Counted from the first letter of the stretch, positions 35,720 to 45,406 are shown. The stretch: DNA of 64,000 nt from an uncultured Candidatus Melainabacteria bacterium (GCA_934728585.1 CAKVDZ010000006.1:27344-91343), one strand, 5' to 3'. Notes: generated by a model from the letters alone, not told the origin. Translations and numbers: made by a program.

Positions 35720-36574
35720 ATGATTAGAACAATAATAGCGCTATTTTTGAGGATTGTTTCCAATCCTTTGGCGAATGTTTATCAAAAGAAAATTTGCGAA
35801 AACAATTCTTCGCTAAATTGCAACTTTTATACATATTTCACGCTAGGGTTGTGCTGTGTTCCTTTTGCGCTAAAGGTTAATTGGGTGAGTTTGCCAGTTG
35901 AATTTTGGATTTTTGCCTTTGTTGCAGGATTTTTATGTTCAGTTGGAAATGCTTGTTTGATAAAAGCCTTGCAGATAGGTGAGTTGTCTGTTTTAGGTCC
36001 AATAAATTCTTACAAATCAGTTGTCGGAATGATAGTTGCGATATTTGTTTTGCACGAAATTCCAACGATTTTTGGTATTTTGGGGGTTGTGTTAATCATC
36101 TGGGGCAGTTGGTTTGTGTTTGATACACAAGCTGAGGGCTTTTCTTTGTCATTGTTTAAAAGAAAAGATATAATTTTAAGATTTACAGCACTGTTCCTAA
36201 TGGGGATAGAAGCAGTCTTTTTGAAAAAAGTTATTCTTCTATCTTCGCCTGTAATTTCGTTTATGCTTTGGTGTTGGGCTGGCGCATTTTTTGCGCTAAT
36301 TTTAAATTTTGTATTTAAAAAACCTTTAAAACCTATTCAAAAAATTGATATTCCAAAATATGCAATTGTTTGCTCAATGTTAGGTGTAATGCAACTTACA
36401 ACAAATTATGTATTTCAAAACATGGAGGTTGGTTATGCTTTAGCGCTGTTCCAACTTTCAACACTTGTTAATCTGTTTTTCGGCTGGAGATTTTTCCACG
36501 AAACAGACATGAAGAAAAAATTCATCGGTACAATTATAATGGTTGTTGGCTCTATTATTGTTATTTTGGTTTAA
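35720..36574 (+). CDS. EamA/DMT-superfamily transporter
   Basis: 284 residues with ten predicted helices in two EamA halves (about 1-135 and 150-284). Marks are GPINSYKSVVGMIVAIFVLHEIPTIFGILGVVLIIWGSW in half one and FQLSTLVNLFFGWRFFHETDMKKKFIGTIIMVVGSIIVIL in half two. DMT permeases carry metabolites such as amino acids or sugars; substrate unknown. It starts 11 nt after typA without a good ribosome site, and converges on the 420-residue gene with a gap of 3 nt. Confidence 0.82.
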   Translation: MIRTIIALFLRIVSNPLANVYQKKICENNSSLNCNFYTYFTLGLCCVPFALKVNWVSLPVEFWIFAFVAGFLCSVGNACLIKALQIGELSVLGPINSYKSVVGMIVAIFVLHEIPTIFGILGVVLIIWGSWFVFDTQAEGFSLSLFKRKDIILRFTALFLMGIEAVFLKKVILLSSPVISFMLWCWAGAFFALILNFVFKKPLKPIQKIDIPKYAIVCSMLGVMQLTTNYVFQNMEVGYALALFQLSTLVNLFFGWRFFHETDMKKKFIGTIIMVVGSIIVILV

Positions 36575-36577
36575 GAC

Positions 36578-37840
36578 CTAGTAATCATTTATTGTAAAAT
36601 TCTCATCGCGTAAAACAGGTTTTGTTCTCAAATATGGTGTTGGTTTGTAATTTTGTTGCATTATTGTTGAAGATGGTACTGTATTAATATTTTGAACAGG
36701 CTCTTGAACTGGTTGTTGGACTGGTTCAGTAACCTTTTCTTTTACTTTTGCTTTTTTAGACGATTTTTTAGGATTTAGTTTATCTTCTTCAAGCTTAAGT
36801 TGAATTTGTACTTCTCTTTTTGCATCTTTAATTTGTTGTTTTTGCTTTTGTTTTTCAAGTTTTGCTTGAAGTTTTGCGCGTTCTTGTTCTTGAATAATTT
36901 TTACTTGTTCTTCAATAGGCAAACTTTGTTGCTTTTCTTTTAGCAATTTCTTTTCAGCTTGAGTTGCTTTCCAAGCTTGAATTTTTGTTTTTAAATTAGT
37001 TTTTTGTTTGTTTGTTTCAGTCGCGATAGCTTGACCAGCTTCAATTGCTTTTGCTTTTGTATAGTTTGCGCTCCTTACAGTCGCGCGTTTTGAATCGATT
37101 TTAACCTTGTCGATTGAAACATATTGAGGTTTTACAATTTCTGGGTGAAGATTTAAGTCTTGATATGGTGACATATTCAATAGTGCAAGTTGAGTTTCTT
37201 GAACAACTTGTGGTGCTAAAAATTTGATTGTGTATTTTTTAACTTTTTCTAATTGTTCGCCAGAATTGCCAAAAGATTGCGGAATAATTCTGCTTTCACG
37301 AGAACTGATTAATTTTTGATATGTATTTTGCCATAAAACAATTTGATTATTTGAGTCAATTAAGTTTATGTGTGTTGAAAGTCTGAAAGCTGGGTCAATA
37401 ACGGTTGCCCCAGGAATATCAAGAAAATCCCATAATGTTCTTCTTGTTATATAATTTTGTGCGTCCATATTGCAGGTTATAAGTAAAACCTGCTTTACGC
37501 GAAATTTTGATGCTAATTTTTGTACTGTATTAAAATCTATTACATAATTATTTTGATAATTTGTTAAAAACTTTTGAGTTTCTTTTTTTAATCTTTCGTT
37601 TTCTGGTCTATTTAAAACTGCGCGAAGCTGACTAACAGGAACAGCCGACATTTGAGGGTGTTTGTTGTAGTAGTTAACTATTTCTGTAGAAATTACTGTT
37701 GCAGACATTGGAAACACTAAATAATCTCTTTGATTTAAAAACAAATCATCAGGTATTACCAAAAAGTTAAATTGGGCAGCGTTGCAGTTGCCTGAAAATA
37801 TTAAAAATATAAATAAAATAAGTCCCCAAAGTTTTTTCAT
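36578..37840 (-). CDS. Secreted protein with Gln/Lys-rich coiled coil, unknown function
   Basis: 420 residues. Signal peptide MKKLWGLILFIFLIFSGNCNA; a globular region about 22-230 with FLVIPDDLFLNQRDYLVFPMS and HINLIDSNNQIVLWQNTY, which looks like an alpha/beta domain found in outer-membrane lipoprotein assembly factors, though I cannot name it; a coiled coil of Lys/Gln/Glu (about 270-370) and a Pro/Gln-rich tail. TATAAT with extended TG ends exactly 6 nt before the ATG, so it is probably leaderless. No neighbour helps to assign a role. Confidence 0.7.
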   Translation of the reverse strand: MKKLWGLILFIFLIFSGNCNAAQFNFLVIPDDLFLNQRDYLVFPMSATVISTEIVNYYNKHPQMSAVPVSQLRAVLNRPENERLKKETQKFLTNYQNNYVIDFNTVQKLASKFRVKQVLLITCNMDAQNYITRRTLWDFLDIPGATVIDPAFRLSTHINLIDSNNQIVLWQNTYQKLISSRESRIIPQSFGNSGEQLEKVKKYTIKFLAPQVVQETQLALLNMSPYQDLNLHPEIVKPQYVSIDKVKIDSKRATVRSANYTKAKAIEAGQAIATETNKQKTNLKTKIQAWKATQAEKKLLKEKQQSLPIEEQVKIIQEQERAKLQAKLEKQKQKQQIKDAKREVQIQLKLEEDKLNPKKSSKKAKVKEKVTEPVQQPVQEPVQNINTVPSSTIMQQNYKPTPYLRTKPVLRDENFTINDY

Positions 37841-37897
37841 GATAAGATTATATCATATTCTTTTTAAGTGTGCGAATTATTAATAAGGAGTTAACAA

Positions 37898-38284
37898 ATG
37901 GATTACAAAGAACTATTAGAAAAAGCAAAAAAAGCTAGTGAAAACAGCTATTCACCTTACTCAAAATTCCCTGTAGGAGCTTGTGTATTGATGGAAAGCG
38001 GTAAAACTTATATCGGAACAAATGTTGAAAATTCATCATTTGGTGCAACTATTTGTGCTGAACGTAGTGCTATTGTTAACGCTATTGTTAACGGTGAAAG
38101 AAAAATTCTTGCAGTTGCTATTTATGGACCAAAAATGAAGCGTTGCGCTCCTTGTGGTGTTTGCAGACAAGTTATGAATGATTTTCGTTCAGATAAAGGT
38201 ATTGATATTATTTTGGAAGACGATAACGGCGAACCAGAAGTTCACACAATTGATGAATTATTGCCTTTAGGCTTTGACTTATAA
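37898..38284 (+). CDS. cdd: Cytidine deaminase
   Basis: 128-residue tetrameric zinc enzyme for pyrimidine salvage. The zinc site is TICAERSAI (Cys-Ala-Glu, catalytic Glu) and CAPCGVCRQV (two Cys). NSYSPYSKFPVGAC is the substrate-binding region. AAGGAG precedes the ATG. upp and the uridine-kinase-like gene also occur in the window, together covering much of pyrimidine salvage. Confidence 0.95.
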   Translation: MDYKELLEKAKKASENSYSPYSKFPVGACVLMESGKTYIGTNVENSSFGATICAERSAIVNAIVNGERKILAVAIYGPKMKRCAPCGVCRQVMNDFRSDKGIDIILEDDNGEPEVHTIDELLPLGFDL

Positions 38285-38307
38285 TAAATAAATTATAAAA
38301 TATTAAT

Positions 38308-38565
38308 ATGTTTATTTTTGAATTCATTAAAAATTTTTGGTATAAAACATATCGCGAACCAAAGATTTTAGAAGAAGAAAAATGTATTAAACAATATGAC
38401 GCAACAGATGATTCTCCAGATTTAATGGAGGATTATGAAGTCTGCGAGCATGTTTTTATGCCAATTGATAGTACAGGTGAAATTCTTGCCTGTACTAAAT
38501 GTGGTGTTTTAGCAAACAGAAAAGATGTTTGCAAAGATAATTTTTTTGAAAGAAAAGACATTTAA
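38308..38565 (+). CDS. Small protein with a zinc-ribbon-like Cys/His motif
   Basis: 85 residues, acidic. CEHVFMPIDSTGEILACTKCG offers Cys-x-His and Cys-x2-Cys, a spacing that could bind zinc. The start MFIFEFIKNFWYKTY is hydrophobic enough to touch the membrane. TAAAAT lies 6 nt before the ATG and no Shine-Dalgarno exists, so it is likely leaderless. It precedes a secreted hydrolase-like gene by 8 nt. Function unknown. Confidence 0.65.
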   Translation: MFIFEFIKNFWYKTYREPKILEEEKCIKQYDATDDSPDLMEDYEVCEHVFMPIDSTGEILACTKCGVLANRKDVCKDNFFERKDI

Positions 38566-38573
38566 GGAGTATG

Positions 38574-39713
38574 ATGAAAAAAATTTTAATCGCACTATTT
38601 TTAATTATTTTTGTACAAAATGCTAGTTTTGCAACTACAAATGTAAGTTTTATGTACATAAATGGTTCAAATAATAACAACGAAAAAATGCACAAATGGT
38701 TTGTGAATGGCATTAATAAATTCCACCCAGTTTTGAAAAAACGAATGGAAAAAGATAAATACGTTTCAAAATACTTCCTTAAAGATAATGATTTAGTTAT
38801 TGAAGAAAAACCGTCAATATTTTTCTGGGGCTATAAAAGCCAAACAGACTTGATGTTTATGAAAGAAAAAGCGAGTATGTTGCGTTCGGTTAGTCCTTTG
38901 ATTGCTTACGCTGTACGAAACACGATTGCAGAAATGCTTCACGATGCAATTTGGGTTCAAAAATCACATAATATGATTTCGATTATCCAAGATTTAGATA
39001 AGCAAGTAAAACAACAAGCACAAGAGGGTAAAAAAGTTGTTTTGTTCGGATATTCTGCTGGTTCTTTTATTACAATGGAATATTTGTTTAATAAAATGCC
39101 GTATATAAATTTAGCTGAATACTTTGAAAATGAAAATTTGGACAAAGATTTAGTCCAAATGATAAAACAAAATCCTAGAAAAGATACTTGTTTAATGGCA
39201 TTTGTTGGCTCAAATTTAACAAATGCATCACCTTTAGGTAAAATTATCGTAAACAAGGATAAAGCAGATTTTAAAACTGCATATATGAATATGGACTCGT
39301 TTACTGATAAATACTGTGCACCTCCTGAAACAGTTGTTGGTGTTGTAAATTACGCAAGTCCAATTCCGCTATTTTATTCAGATATGGCAGATGAAAACTT
39401 TGGCGCAAAAAGATTTAATCACATGATGTTTACATATTTAATTGAACAAAAATTCTTTTTCTTAACTGTAAATTATGCAGATGACCCTCTAGGCTTCCCA
39501 AACGGTGTAAATTATACAAATGCTGAAATTAAAAATATCACGAAACAAGAATTTGACCAAGAAAGAGGTTTCTTCTACGACTATTCAAAAGCTCTAAGCT
39601 GGAGAACTTTTGCTGGCGCTCACACTTCTTATTGGAAAACTCGCAAACATTTTTCAAAGGCAATAGTAAAAGCCTATAAAGAGGGTAGAGAATTCCAATA
39701 TGGCGAAAAGTAG
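38574..39713 (+). CDS. Secreted alpha/beta-hydrolase-like protein
   Basis: 379 residues with a signal peptide (MKKILIALFLIIFVQNASFA). The fold indication is VVLFGYSAGSFITMEYLF at about 155-172, with GYSAG as a serine-hydrolase nucleophile elbow, and an early strand NVSFMYINGSNNNNEKMH. A later acid and His cannot be placed with certainty, so activity is unproven. An AAGGAG site fits the second of two adjacent ATG codons. A possible secreted lipase or esterase; the family is unfamiliar to me. Confidence 0.65.
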   Translation: MKKILIALFLIIFVQNASFATTNVSFMYINGSNNNNEKMHKWFVNGINKFHPVLKKRMEKDKYVSKYFLKDNDLVIEEKPSIFFWGYKSQTDLMFMKEKASMLRSVSPLIAYAVRNTIAEMLHDAIWVQKSHNMISIIQDLDKQVKQQAQEGKKVVLFGYSAGSFITMEYLFNKMPYINLAEYFENENLDKDLVQMIKQNPRKDTCLMAFVGSNLTNASPLGKIIVNKDKADFKTAYMNMDSFTDKYCAPPETVVGVVNYASPIPLFYSDMADENFGAKRFNHMMFTYLIEQKFFFLTVNYADDPLGFPNGVNYTNAEIKNITKQEFDQERGFFYDYSKALSWRTFAGAHTSYWKTRKHFSKAIVKAYKEGREFQYGEK

Positions 39714-39790
39714 TGAACAGTGAACTATGCTTTTTCTGTTAGGCTATGTAAAAATGTTTTAGCTATAATAAATTATTAAAAACAAATTAA

Positions 39791-39815
39791 AAAGGCGGAT
39801 TACCAATCCGCCTTT
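39791..39815. terminator. Hairpin terminator after the hydrolase-like gene
   Basis: AAAGGCGGATT, loop ACC, complement. It lies about 75 nt past the stop codon. The interval 39714-40285 holds this terminator, a 14-nt GTGAACA-type repeat, a small minus-strand gene (39936-40091) and no other feature. Confidence 0.75.
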
Positions 39816-39935
39816 AAATAAAAACTCTCAACGATCTTAACTATCTCACAATCTCTTAATATTTACACATACAGCCTTTTTCTTCTACACTATTTTAACT
39901 ACCTGCGACCGTACGCGTTAACCAATGTGGTTTGT

Positions 39936-40091
39936 CTATTTAACCGCAACCAATTTTTGTTGAAAATTTGTTTCTGCGTTCAACATTCTTGCATTAGCCA
40001 TAGCCATTGAACGACGTTTTTTAGCACCTCTTAAGATAAATTCTACTCCGTTATAAATATTGCAACTTGGTGTTTCGATTCTTTTTAACAT
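39936..40091 (-). CDS. Small basic protein of 51 residues
   Basis: Open frame MLKRIETPSCNIYNGVEF..., with a central basic patch RGAKKRRSMAMANARM and a Gln-rich end NFQQKLVAVK. AAGGG lies 8 nt before the ATG, a better site than for most small frames here, and the gene sits alone in a 570-nt interval. Codon use matches neighbours. The basic patch suggests nucleic-acid or ribosome contact, but this is a guess. It is shorter than typical annotation cut-offs. Confidence 0.6.
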   Translation of the reverse strand: MLKRIETPSCNIYNGVEFILRGAKKRRSMAMANARMLNAETNFQQKLVAVK

Positions 40092-40285
40092 ATACACATC
40101 CCTTTCATTGGTTTCTGAAATTTGATTTAACTTACATACTTTTTATCGGCAGAGTGTTTTTCAAACTTTAGGTTTTTGTCTTGTTTGTTTACATTTTGTT
40201 ACAAATTTTATTCGTAACATTAATAAATAAACAAATGACAAAACGTTTTTAGCGGGTTATTATTGAAATAAGGGGAAGAAATAAA

Positions 40286-40738
40286 ATGAATGAAACTAGT
40301 TTAAAAACTAACATTGTTAACTTTGATGATGACACAGGGGCAGCTTTATTAAGAACAATTTTACTTGCAAAAAATGCAGTTCCTGCTTCTCATAAGAGAA
40401 TTGCGGATAACTATGTAGTTATTAAAAGAATGTACAATTTTCATACAGTAAAGGCAACAGTGACTCTATCTGAATATGAATTATTGAAAAAGTATGATAT
40501 GACTTCACTTGAGGGAACTACAATTAACAAAGTTAATGATGAAATTGAATTTTTGAAAAAATGGTCTGCATCAAAAAATGAAGCTTTAAGAAACGATGCT
40601 GACAAAATCATGGTAATCAGAGCTAAGGAATTAAAAAATGTAAGTGCAAGTGCTTATGCTAACATTCCAAATGAAATGTACAATGGTTACAAGGCTTTGG
40701 ACAAATATTTTGAAGAAATTACTAAATTTTACAAATAA
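40286..40738 (+). CDS. Unknown soluble protein of 150 residues
   Basis: No signal peptide or membrane helix. Mostly alpha-helical by composition, with segments such as AALLRTILLAKNAVPASHKRIAD and DEIEFLKKWSASKNEALRND. AAGGGGAAG precedes the ATG. It lies 5 nt before proB, so it may be the first gene of the proline operon, but no family is recognised and the link may be only positional. Confidence 0.7.
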   Translation: MNETSLKTNIVNFDDDTGAALLRTILLAKNAVPASHKRIADNYVVIKRMYNFHTVKATVTLSEYELLKKYDMTSLEGTTINKVNDEIEFLKKWSASKNEALRNDADKIMVIRAKELKNVSASAYANIPNEMYNGYKALDKYFEEITKFYK

Positions 40739-40743
40739 AAATT

Positions 40744-41886
40744 ATGAATAGACAAGATTTTATTAACGCAAAAAGAGTCGTAATCAAACTCGGTACAAAT
40801 GTTTTAAGAAATGATGACGGAGAAGCTTCACTTCCTCGTCTTTATTCTTATATTGAAGATATATCAAAATTGGTTAAGCAAGGTAAAGAAATTATCCTTG
40901 TAACTTCTGGCGCTGTAGGTTTGGGTAGAAAAAAACTTGGTGTCAAAAAGTCTGATGATATTGTCTTAAAACAGGCATGTGCTGCAATTGGTCAGTCAAA
41001 ATTGATGTCGATTTACGAGGACGGATTTGACGCATATGGCGTTAATACTGCACAAGTCCTTTTGATTGAAGATGATTTTGCACAAAGAAAAAGATATTTA
41101 AACTTAAGAAACACCTTAAATCGATTGTTAGAATTGGGTGCGGTTCCTGTAATTAACCAAAATGACACAGTTTCAACTTTGGAATTAGAAACATTATACA
41201 AAGATGCACAAGTTTGTTTTTCTGATAATGACAAACTTTCAGCACTTGTTGCAAGTGAATTAGACGCAGATTTGTTAATAATTTTATCAGACGTAAATGG
41301 ACTTTACGATAGCAACCCTAAAACAAATCCTGATGCAAAGATTATAAAAGAAGTTCCAGATGTTACAGATGAAATTCTAGAGCTTGCATCTGGTGTGTCT
41401 GACGGTGGTCGTGGTGGTATGAAAACAAAACTAGAAGCAGCAAAGCAAGTAACTCGTTTCGGTGGAAAAGTTTTGATTGCAAATGGTAAAATTCCGCATG
41501 TTATAGGCGAAATTTTTAAGGCAAATGATATCGGTACAATGTTTTTACCTACAGAAGAAAGTCTTTCTGGCAAAAAACGTTGGATTGGCTATGCAACAAA
41601 TATTATTGGAAAAATTATTGTAAATGATGGCGCTAAAAAAGCTGTTTTAGAAAAAGAATCAAGCCTTTTACCGATAGGGGTTACAAAAGTTATAAATGAG
41701 TTTAAAAAAGGTGAAGTTATCTCTATTTTAGATGAAAATAAACAGGAATTTGCTCGAGGAATAGCAAATTACAATTCGGAAGCTTGTTCAAAAATTTTGG
41801 GTTGCCATTCAGATGATATTTTAAAAATTTTGGGTTACAAAAATTATGACGCGATTGTAACTCGCGATAACATTACTATTTTATAA
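40744..41886 (+). CDS. proB: Glutamate 5-kinase
   Basis: First enzyme of proline synthesis: glutamate plus ATP to glutamyl-5-phosphate. 380 residues, the length of the form that carries a C-terminal PUA domain (from about 280). KRVVIKLGTNVL, VTSGAVGLG, NQNDTVST, FSDNDKLSALVA and GGMKTKLEAA are the amino-acid kinase blocks. Proline feedback inhibition is usual in this family. It overlaps no neighbour; proA follows 9 nt downstream. Confidence 0.96.
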   Translation: MNRQDFINAKRVVIKLGTNVLRNDDGEASLPRLYSYIEDISKLVKQGKEIILVTSGAVGLGRKKLGVKKSDDIVLKQACAAIGQSKLMSIYEDGFDAYGVNTAQVLLIEDDFAQRKRYLNLRNTLNRLLELGAVPVINQNDTVSTLELETLYKDAQVCFSDNDKLSALVASELDADLLIILSDVNGLYDSNPKTNPDAKIIKEVPDVTDEILELASGVSDGGRGGMKTKLEAAKQVTRFGGKVLIANGKIPHVIGEIFKANDIGTMFLPTEESLSGKKRWIGYATNIIGKIIVNDGAKKAVLEKESSLLPIGVTKVINEFKKGEVISILDENKQEFARGIANYNSEACSKILGCHSDDILKILGYKNYDAIVTRDNITIL

Positions 41887-41895
41887 GGAATATTT

Positions 41896-43131
41896 ATGAA
41901 TTTTGAAGATATTGCAAAACAGTCAAAAACAGCAAGTTTAGAAATGGCAGATTTGACAACTGAAATTAAAAACGAAGCTCTTTTGAATATTGCAGACGAG
42001 TTAGAAGCTAATAAAGAACAGATTTTTGATGCTAATAAAAAAGACTTAGAACAAGCAAAAGACACCGTTTCTCCGTCTGTTTATAATCGTTTGAAATTGG
42101 ACGAAAACAAAATGCGTGATATGATACAAGGTATTCGTGATGTCGTAAACCTTGAAGATCCAATTGGCAAAACTCTTTTGGCAAGACAACTCGATGAAGG
42201 CTTAAATTTATATAAAATTTCTTGTCCAATTGGAGTTATTGGTATTATTTTTGAAGCAAGACCAGATGTTATTGCGCAAATTTCTTCACTTGCGATAAAA
42301 TCTTCTAACGCTGTTATCTTAAAAGGTGGCAAAGAGTCTATAAATACTAACAAAACTATTTTATCAATAATTAATGGCGCGTTGAAAAAGGTTGAAAATT
42401 TCCCGAAAAATGTTTTATCACAAATTTTTTCACACGAAGAAGTTAATGAAATGCTAAAATGTGACAAATATATTGATTTAATTATTCCGCGCGGTGGAAA
42501 TAAACTGGTAAAATTTATCAAAGAAAACACAAAAATCCCAGTTTTAGGTCATGCTGACGGTATTTGCCATATTTTTGTTGATGAAAGTGCAGATTTTGAA
42601 AAAGCAAAACAAGTTATTATTGACGCAAAAACTCAATATCCGAGTGCTTGCAACACAGTTGAAACACTGCTTATCCACGAAAATTTTACTCAAAAAGATG
42701 AGTTGTTAAATGAATTAAAAAAAGCTGAAATTACACTGGTTTCAAATCCAGACACTTGGGCATTTGAACATGGCGACAAAACTTTGGCATATAAAACAGT
42801 GAAAAATCTTGATGAGGCTATAAATCACATAAACACTTATGGCTCAGGTCATACGGATTGTATTTTAACTGAAAATACTGAAAATGCTGAAAAATTTATG
42901 CAAAAAGTTGACTCTGCTGGAGTTTACCAAAATGCTTCAACTCGTTTTGCAGATGGCTTTAGATATGGTTTTGGTGCAGAAGTTGGAATTTCTACAAACA
43001 AAACACATGCTCGAGGTCCTGTAGGTTTAGACGGATTAACAATTTATAAGTATAGATTAATTGGAAATGGTCATATTGTAAAAGACTATGTTGACGGCAA
43101 AAAGCATTTTAACCACAAGGATTTAAAATAA
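41896..43131 (+). CDS. proA: Gamma-glutamyl phosphate reductase
   Basis: 411-residue ALDH-fold enzyme that reduces glutamyl-5-phosphate to the semialdehyde using NADPH. The nucleophile Cys lies in AKTQYPSACNTVETLLIHE; IIFEARPDVI and ILKGGKES are family marks. AAGGAA lies upstream. The stop codon TAA is followed directly by a 26-bp repeat that also abuts the dnaK stop. proC is not here. Confidence 0.96.
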   Translation: MNFEDIAKQSKTASLEMADLTTEIKNEALLNIADELEANKEQIFDANKKDLEQAKDTVSPSVYNRLKLDENKMRDMIQGIRDVVNLEDPIGKTLLARQLDEGLNLYKISCPIGVIGIIFEARPDVIAQISSLAIKSSNAVILKGGKESINTNKTILSIINGALKKVENFPKNVLSQIFSHEEVNEMLKCDKYIDLIIPRGGNKLVKFIKENTKIPVLGHADGICHIFVDESADFEKAKQVIIDAKTQYPSACNTVETLLIHENFTQKDELLNELKKAEITLVSNPDTWAFEHGDKTLAYKTVKNLDEAINHINTYGSGHTDCILTENTENAEKFMQKVDSAGVYQNASTRFADGFRYGFGAEVGISTNKTHARGPVGLDGLTIYKYRLIGNGHIVKDYVDGKKHFNHKDLK

Positions 43132-43157
43132 TTTTGTTCGGCAGAGTCGAAAATCCG
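43132..43157. repeat. 26-bp repeat copy directly after the proA stop codon
   Basis: Starts TTTTGTTCGGCAGAGTCG and ends AAAATCCG. Exact copies lie at 46404-46429 (reverse) and 47329-47354 (forward). It is placed at the proA stop codon with no gap, in the opposite orientation to the copy at the dnaK stop. Confidence 0.8.
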
Positions 43158-43179
43158 TGTCTTGCTCGCTCGCGCAAAG

Positions 43180-43211
43180 TAAAGCCCGAAAGCTTTGCTT
43201 TCGGGCTTTAA
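43180..43211. terminator. Terminator between proA and flagellin
   Basis: Hairpin AAAGCCCGAAAGC with complement and loop of a few nt, T-run on one side and A-run on the other. It serves proBA and/or flagellin. Confidence 0.85.
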
Positions 43212-43253
43212 AGATTTTAACCTTGAAGATATAATCAAACTTCAAACATTCGA

Positions 43254-44090
43254 TTAAACTAAGTTCAATGCGATTGATGGAGCTTGGTTTGCAGTAGCTA
43301 ACAAGCTTGCAGATGTTTGTTGAAGAATTTGTTGTTTGATGTAGTTTGAAGATTCTTCAGCGATATCTGCGTCCTTAATCAATGAACTTGCAGAAGTTAA
43401 GTTTGTTTGCATAACTCGAGCTGAATCCATTGCTGATGTGATAGCTGCTTGAATACCACCGATTTGAGTCTTACGTTCAGTGATGGCATCAATACCTGCA
43501 TCTACTTTTTCTAAGAATGCACGAGCAGAAGCTGCGTCAGTGAAATCAGTGAATGTTGCACCCATTAATGCTGATGCTGTTGCTTTTGCAAACAAACCTT
43601 TGTCAACAGTAATTTGTTCACCCTCTTCTTTAGTAATACCAACTTGAAGAACGATATTGTCATTGATAGAACCGTTTAAAAGTTTTTTACCATTGAAGTC
43701 TGTAGAATTTGCTACACGATTAATTTCACCTAATCTTGCAGCAATTTCAGTGTTGATTGCAGCCAATGCATCTTCGCCATAAGTACCGTTAGCAGCTTGT
43801 TCTGTCAAATCTCTAACACGAACTAAGTTGTCAGAAATAGTTGTCATAACACCTTCTGCTGTATCCAACATTGAAGCACCCATTTGTGCGTTGCTTTGAG
43901 CTACTTTTAATGATGAAACTTTGTAATCCAAGTTTGTTGATACTGCCAAACCTGCTGCGTCATCTTTTGATGAATTGATTTTCAAACCTGTTGACATGCG
44001 TTCCATAGCAGTGTTCATTTTGTTTGTAGCAGAATTCAATGCTTTTTGTGCAGTTAGTGATGGAATGTTTGTGTTTACTGTAATTGCCAT
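43254..44090 (-). CDS. fliC: Flagellin
   Basis: 278 residues, a compact flagellin. The N-terminal D0/D1 region (INTNIPSL-type start, ALNSATNKMNTAMERMSTG, INSSKDDAAGLAVS) and the C-terminal DIAEESSNYIKQQILQQTSASLLATANQAP are conserved; the central variable part is short (about 145-200). It polymerises as the flagellar filament outside the cell. No other flagellar genes are near. A GGAGA site lies upstream, with a 7-bp stem-loop (GTTATGC/GCATAAC) about 55 nt before it in the leader. The promoter could not be placed. Confidence 0.95.
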   Translation of the reverse strand: MAITVNTNIPSLTAQKALNSATNKMNTAMERMSTGLKINSSKDDAAGLAVSTNLDYKVSSLKVAQSNAQMGASMLDTAEGVMTTISDNLVRVRDLTEQAANGTYGEDALAAINTEIAARLGEINRVANSTDFNGKKLLNGSINDNIVLQVGITKEEGEQITVDKGLFAKATASALMGATFTDFTDAASARAFLEKVDAGIDAITERKTQIGGIQAAITSAMDSARVMQTNLTSASSLIKDADIAEESSNYIKQQILQQTSASLLATANQAPSIALNLV

Positions 44091-44314
44091 AATAGATCTC
44101 CTTTCGTGATTGATACACTACATCCTTGCAGTGTACTGTTATGCTTGCGCATAACGGTTAGCTTGACAACATTTTACATATCTCTTATGTATATTATGAT
44201 TATTCCACGTAAAAATTTTTTTATAACAACATGCAAAATTTATCGTTACATTCTTTTACAAACAAGTATTAATATTACACTTGCTGTTTTATAGCGAATT
44301 TGAACGGCGTAAAT

Positions 44315-45406
44315 CTAGTTTAAAAAACTTTTTATAACCTTTGTCTGTGCCTCAAATTCAAGTAGAAAAGCATCATGACCTGCTGGCGATTTGATTTCTA
44401 AGAACGAAACATCTTTGCCTGTTTTCATTAATGCATTAACGATTTCTTTTGACTGTTTAGGCGGAAATAGCCAGTCTGATGAGAAGCAAATAATCAAAAA
44501 TTTAGAGTTTGTTTTTTCAAAAGCTTTTTCTAAAGAGGAATATTTTTGTGCAATATCAAAATAATCGCACGCTCTTGTTATATATAAATAGCTGTTTGCG
44601 TCAAATCTGTTAACGAAAGTTTGACCTTGATGTTCTAAATAGCTTTCAACCTGAAATTCAATGTTGAAATCAAAATTAGGTTTGTCTTTATCCTGTAATT
44701 TTCTTGCAAATTTGTTGTGCATAGCATCATCTGACAAGTAGGTTATATGCCCAATCATTCTTGCAATTGCAAGTCCTTTTTCTGGAAGTTCTTTGCCATA
44801 ATAATCTCCGTTATTGAAATTTGGGTCAGAAAGAATTGCGTTTCTTCCAACTGCGTTAAACGCAATATTTTGGGCAGATAAACGAGCAGAAGATGCGATA
44901 ATAATACTATTAGTAACCATTTCAGGATATTTAATAGACCATTCAAGAACTTGCATTCCGCCCATTGAGCCACCTGCAACGATTAGTTTTTTAATTCCTA
45001 ATTTGTCAATTAATTCTTTTTGAACTTTTACAGTGTCTTCAATGGTTATGACAGGAAAATCAAGCCCCCATTCTTTGCCTGTTTTAGGATTTATTGAATT
45101 TGGTCCAGTTGTGCCTTTGCAACCGCCTAAAATATTTGAACAAATTACAAAATACTTATCTGTATCAAAAGCCTTGCCAGAACCTATCATGTTATTCCAC
45201 CAGCCAGCTTTTTTATCACCTCTATGATACCCTGAAGCGTGCGCGTCACCAGTAAGAGCGTGCATAATCAAAATGGCATTATCCGCATTTTCGTTCATTT
45301 TGCCATAAGTTTCATAAGCGACAGTTACGTTGTCTAAAGACTTTCCGCAATCTAATTCAATGGTTTTATCTAAAGTTATGTATTTTGTTTCAACAAATTC
45401 TGCCAT
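44315..45406 (-). CDS. metX: Homoserine O-acyltransferase
   Basis: 363-residue alpha/beta hydrolase that activates homoserine for methionine synthesis. The nucleophile is in GGSMGGMQVLEW; the early ALTGDAHASGYHRGDKKAGWW and C-terminal SDWLFPPKQ and SPAGHDAFLLEFE (Asp, His of the triad) are complete. MetX-fold enzymes use acetyl- or succinyl-CoA; which applies here is not settled. It is divergent from yebC. No SAM riboswitch could be seen in the roughly 100-nt gap. Confidence 0.92.
   Translation of the reverse strand: MAEFVETKYITLDKTIELDCGKSLDNVTVAYETYGKMNENADNAILIMHALTGDAHASGYHRGDKKAGWWNNMIGSGKAFDTDKYFVICSNILGGCKGTTGPNSINPKTGKEWGLDFPVITIEDTVKVQKELIDKLGIKKLIVAGGSMGGMQVLEWSIKYPEMVTNSIIIASSARLSAQNIAFNAVGRNAILSDPNFNNGDYYGKELPEKGLAIARMIGHITYLSDDAMHNKFARKLQDKDKPNFDFNIEFQVESYLEHQGQTFVNRFDANSYLYITRACDYFDIAQKYSSLEKAFEKTNSKFLIICFSSDWLFPPKQSKEIVNALMKTGKDVSFLEIKSPAGHDAFLLEFEAQTKVIKSFLN

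Noticed and set aside
44091..44314. Possible sigma-28 promoter (AACGATAA) about 150 nt before flagellin
   Set aside because: The -10 is 6/8, but no TAAA -35 lies at the right distance. Flagellin control therefore remains open.
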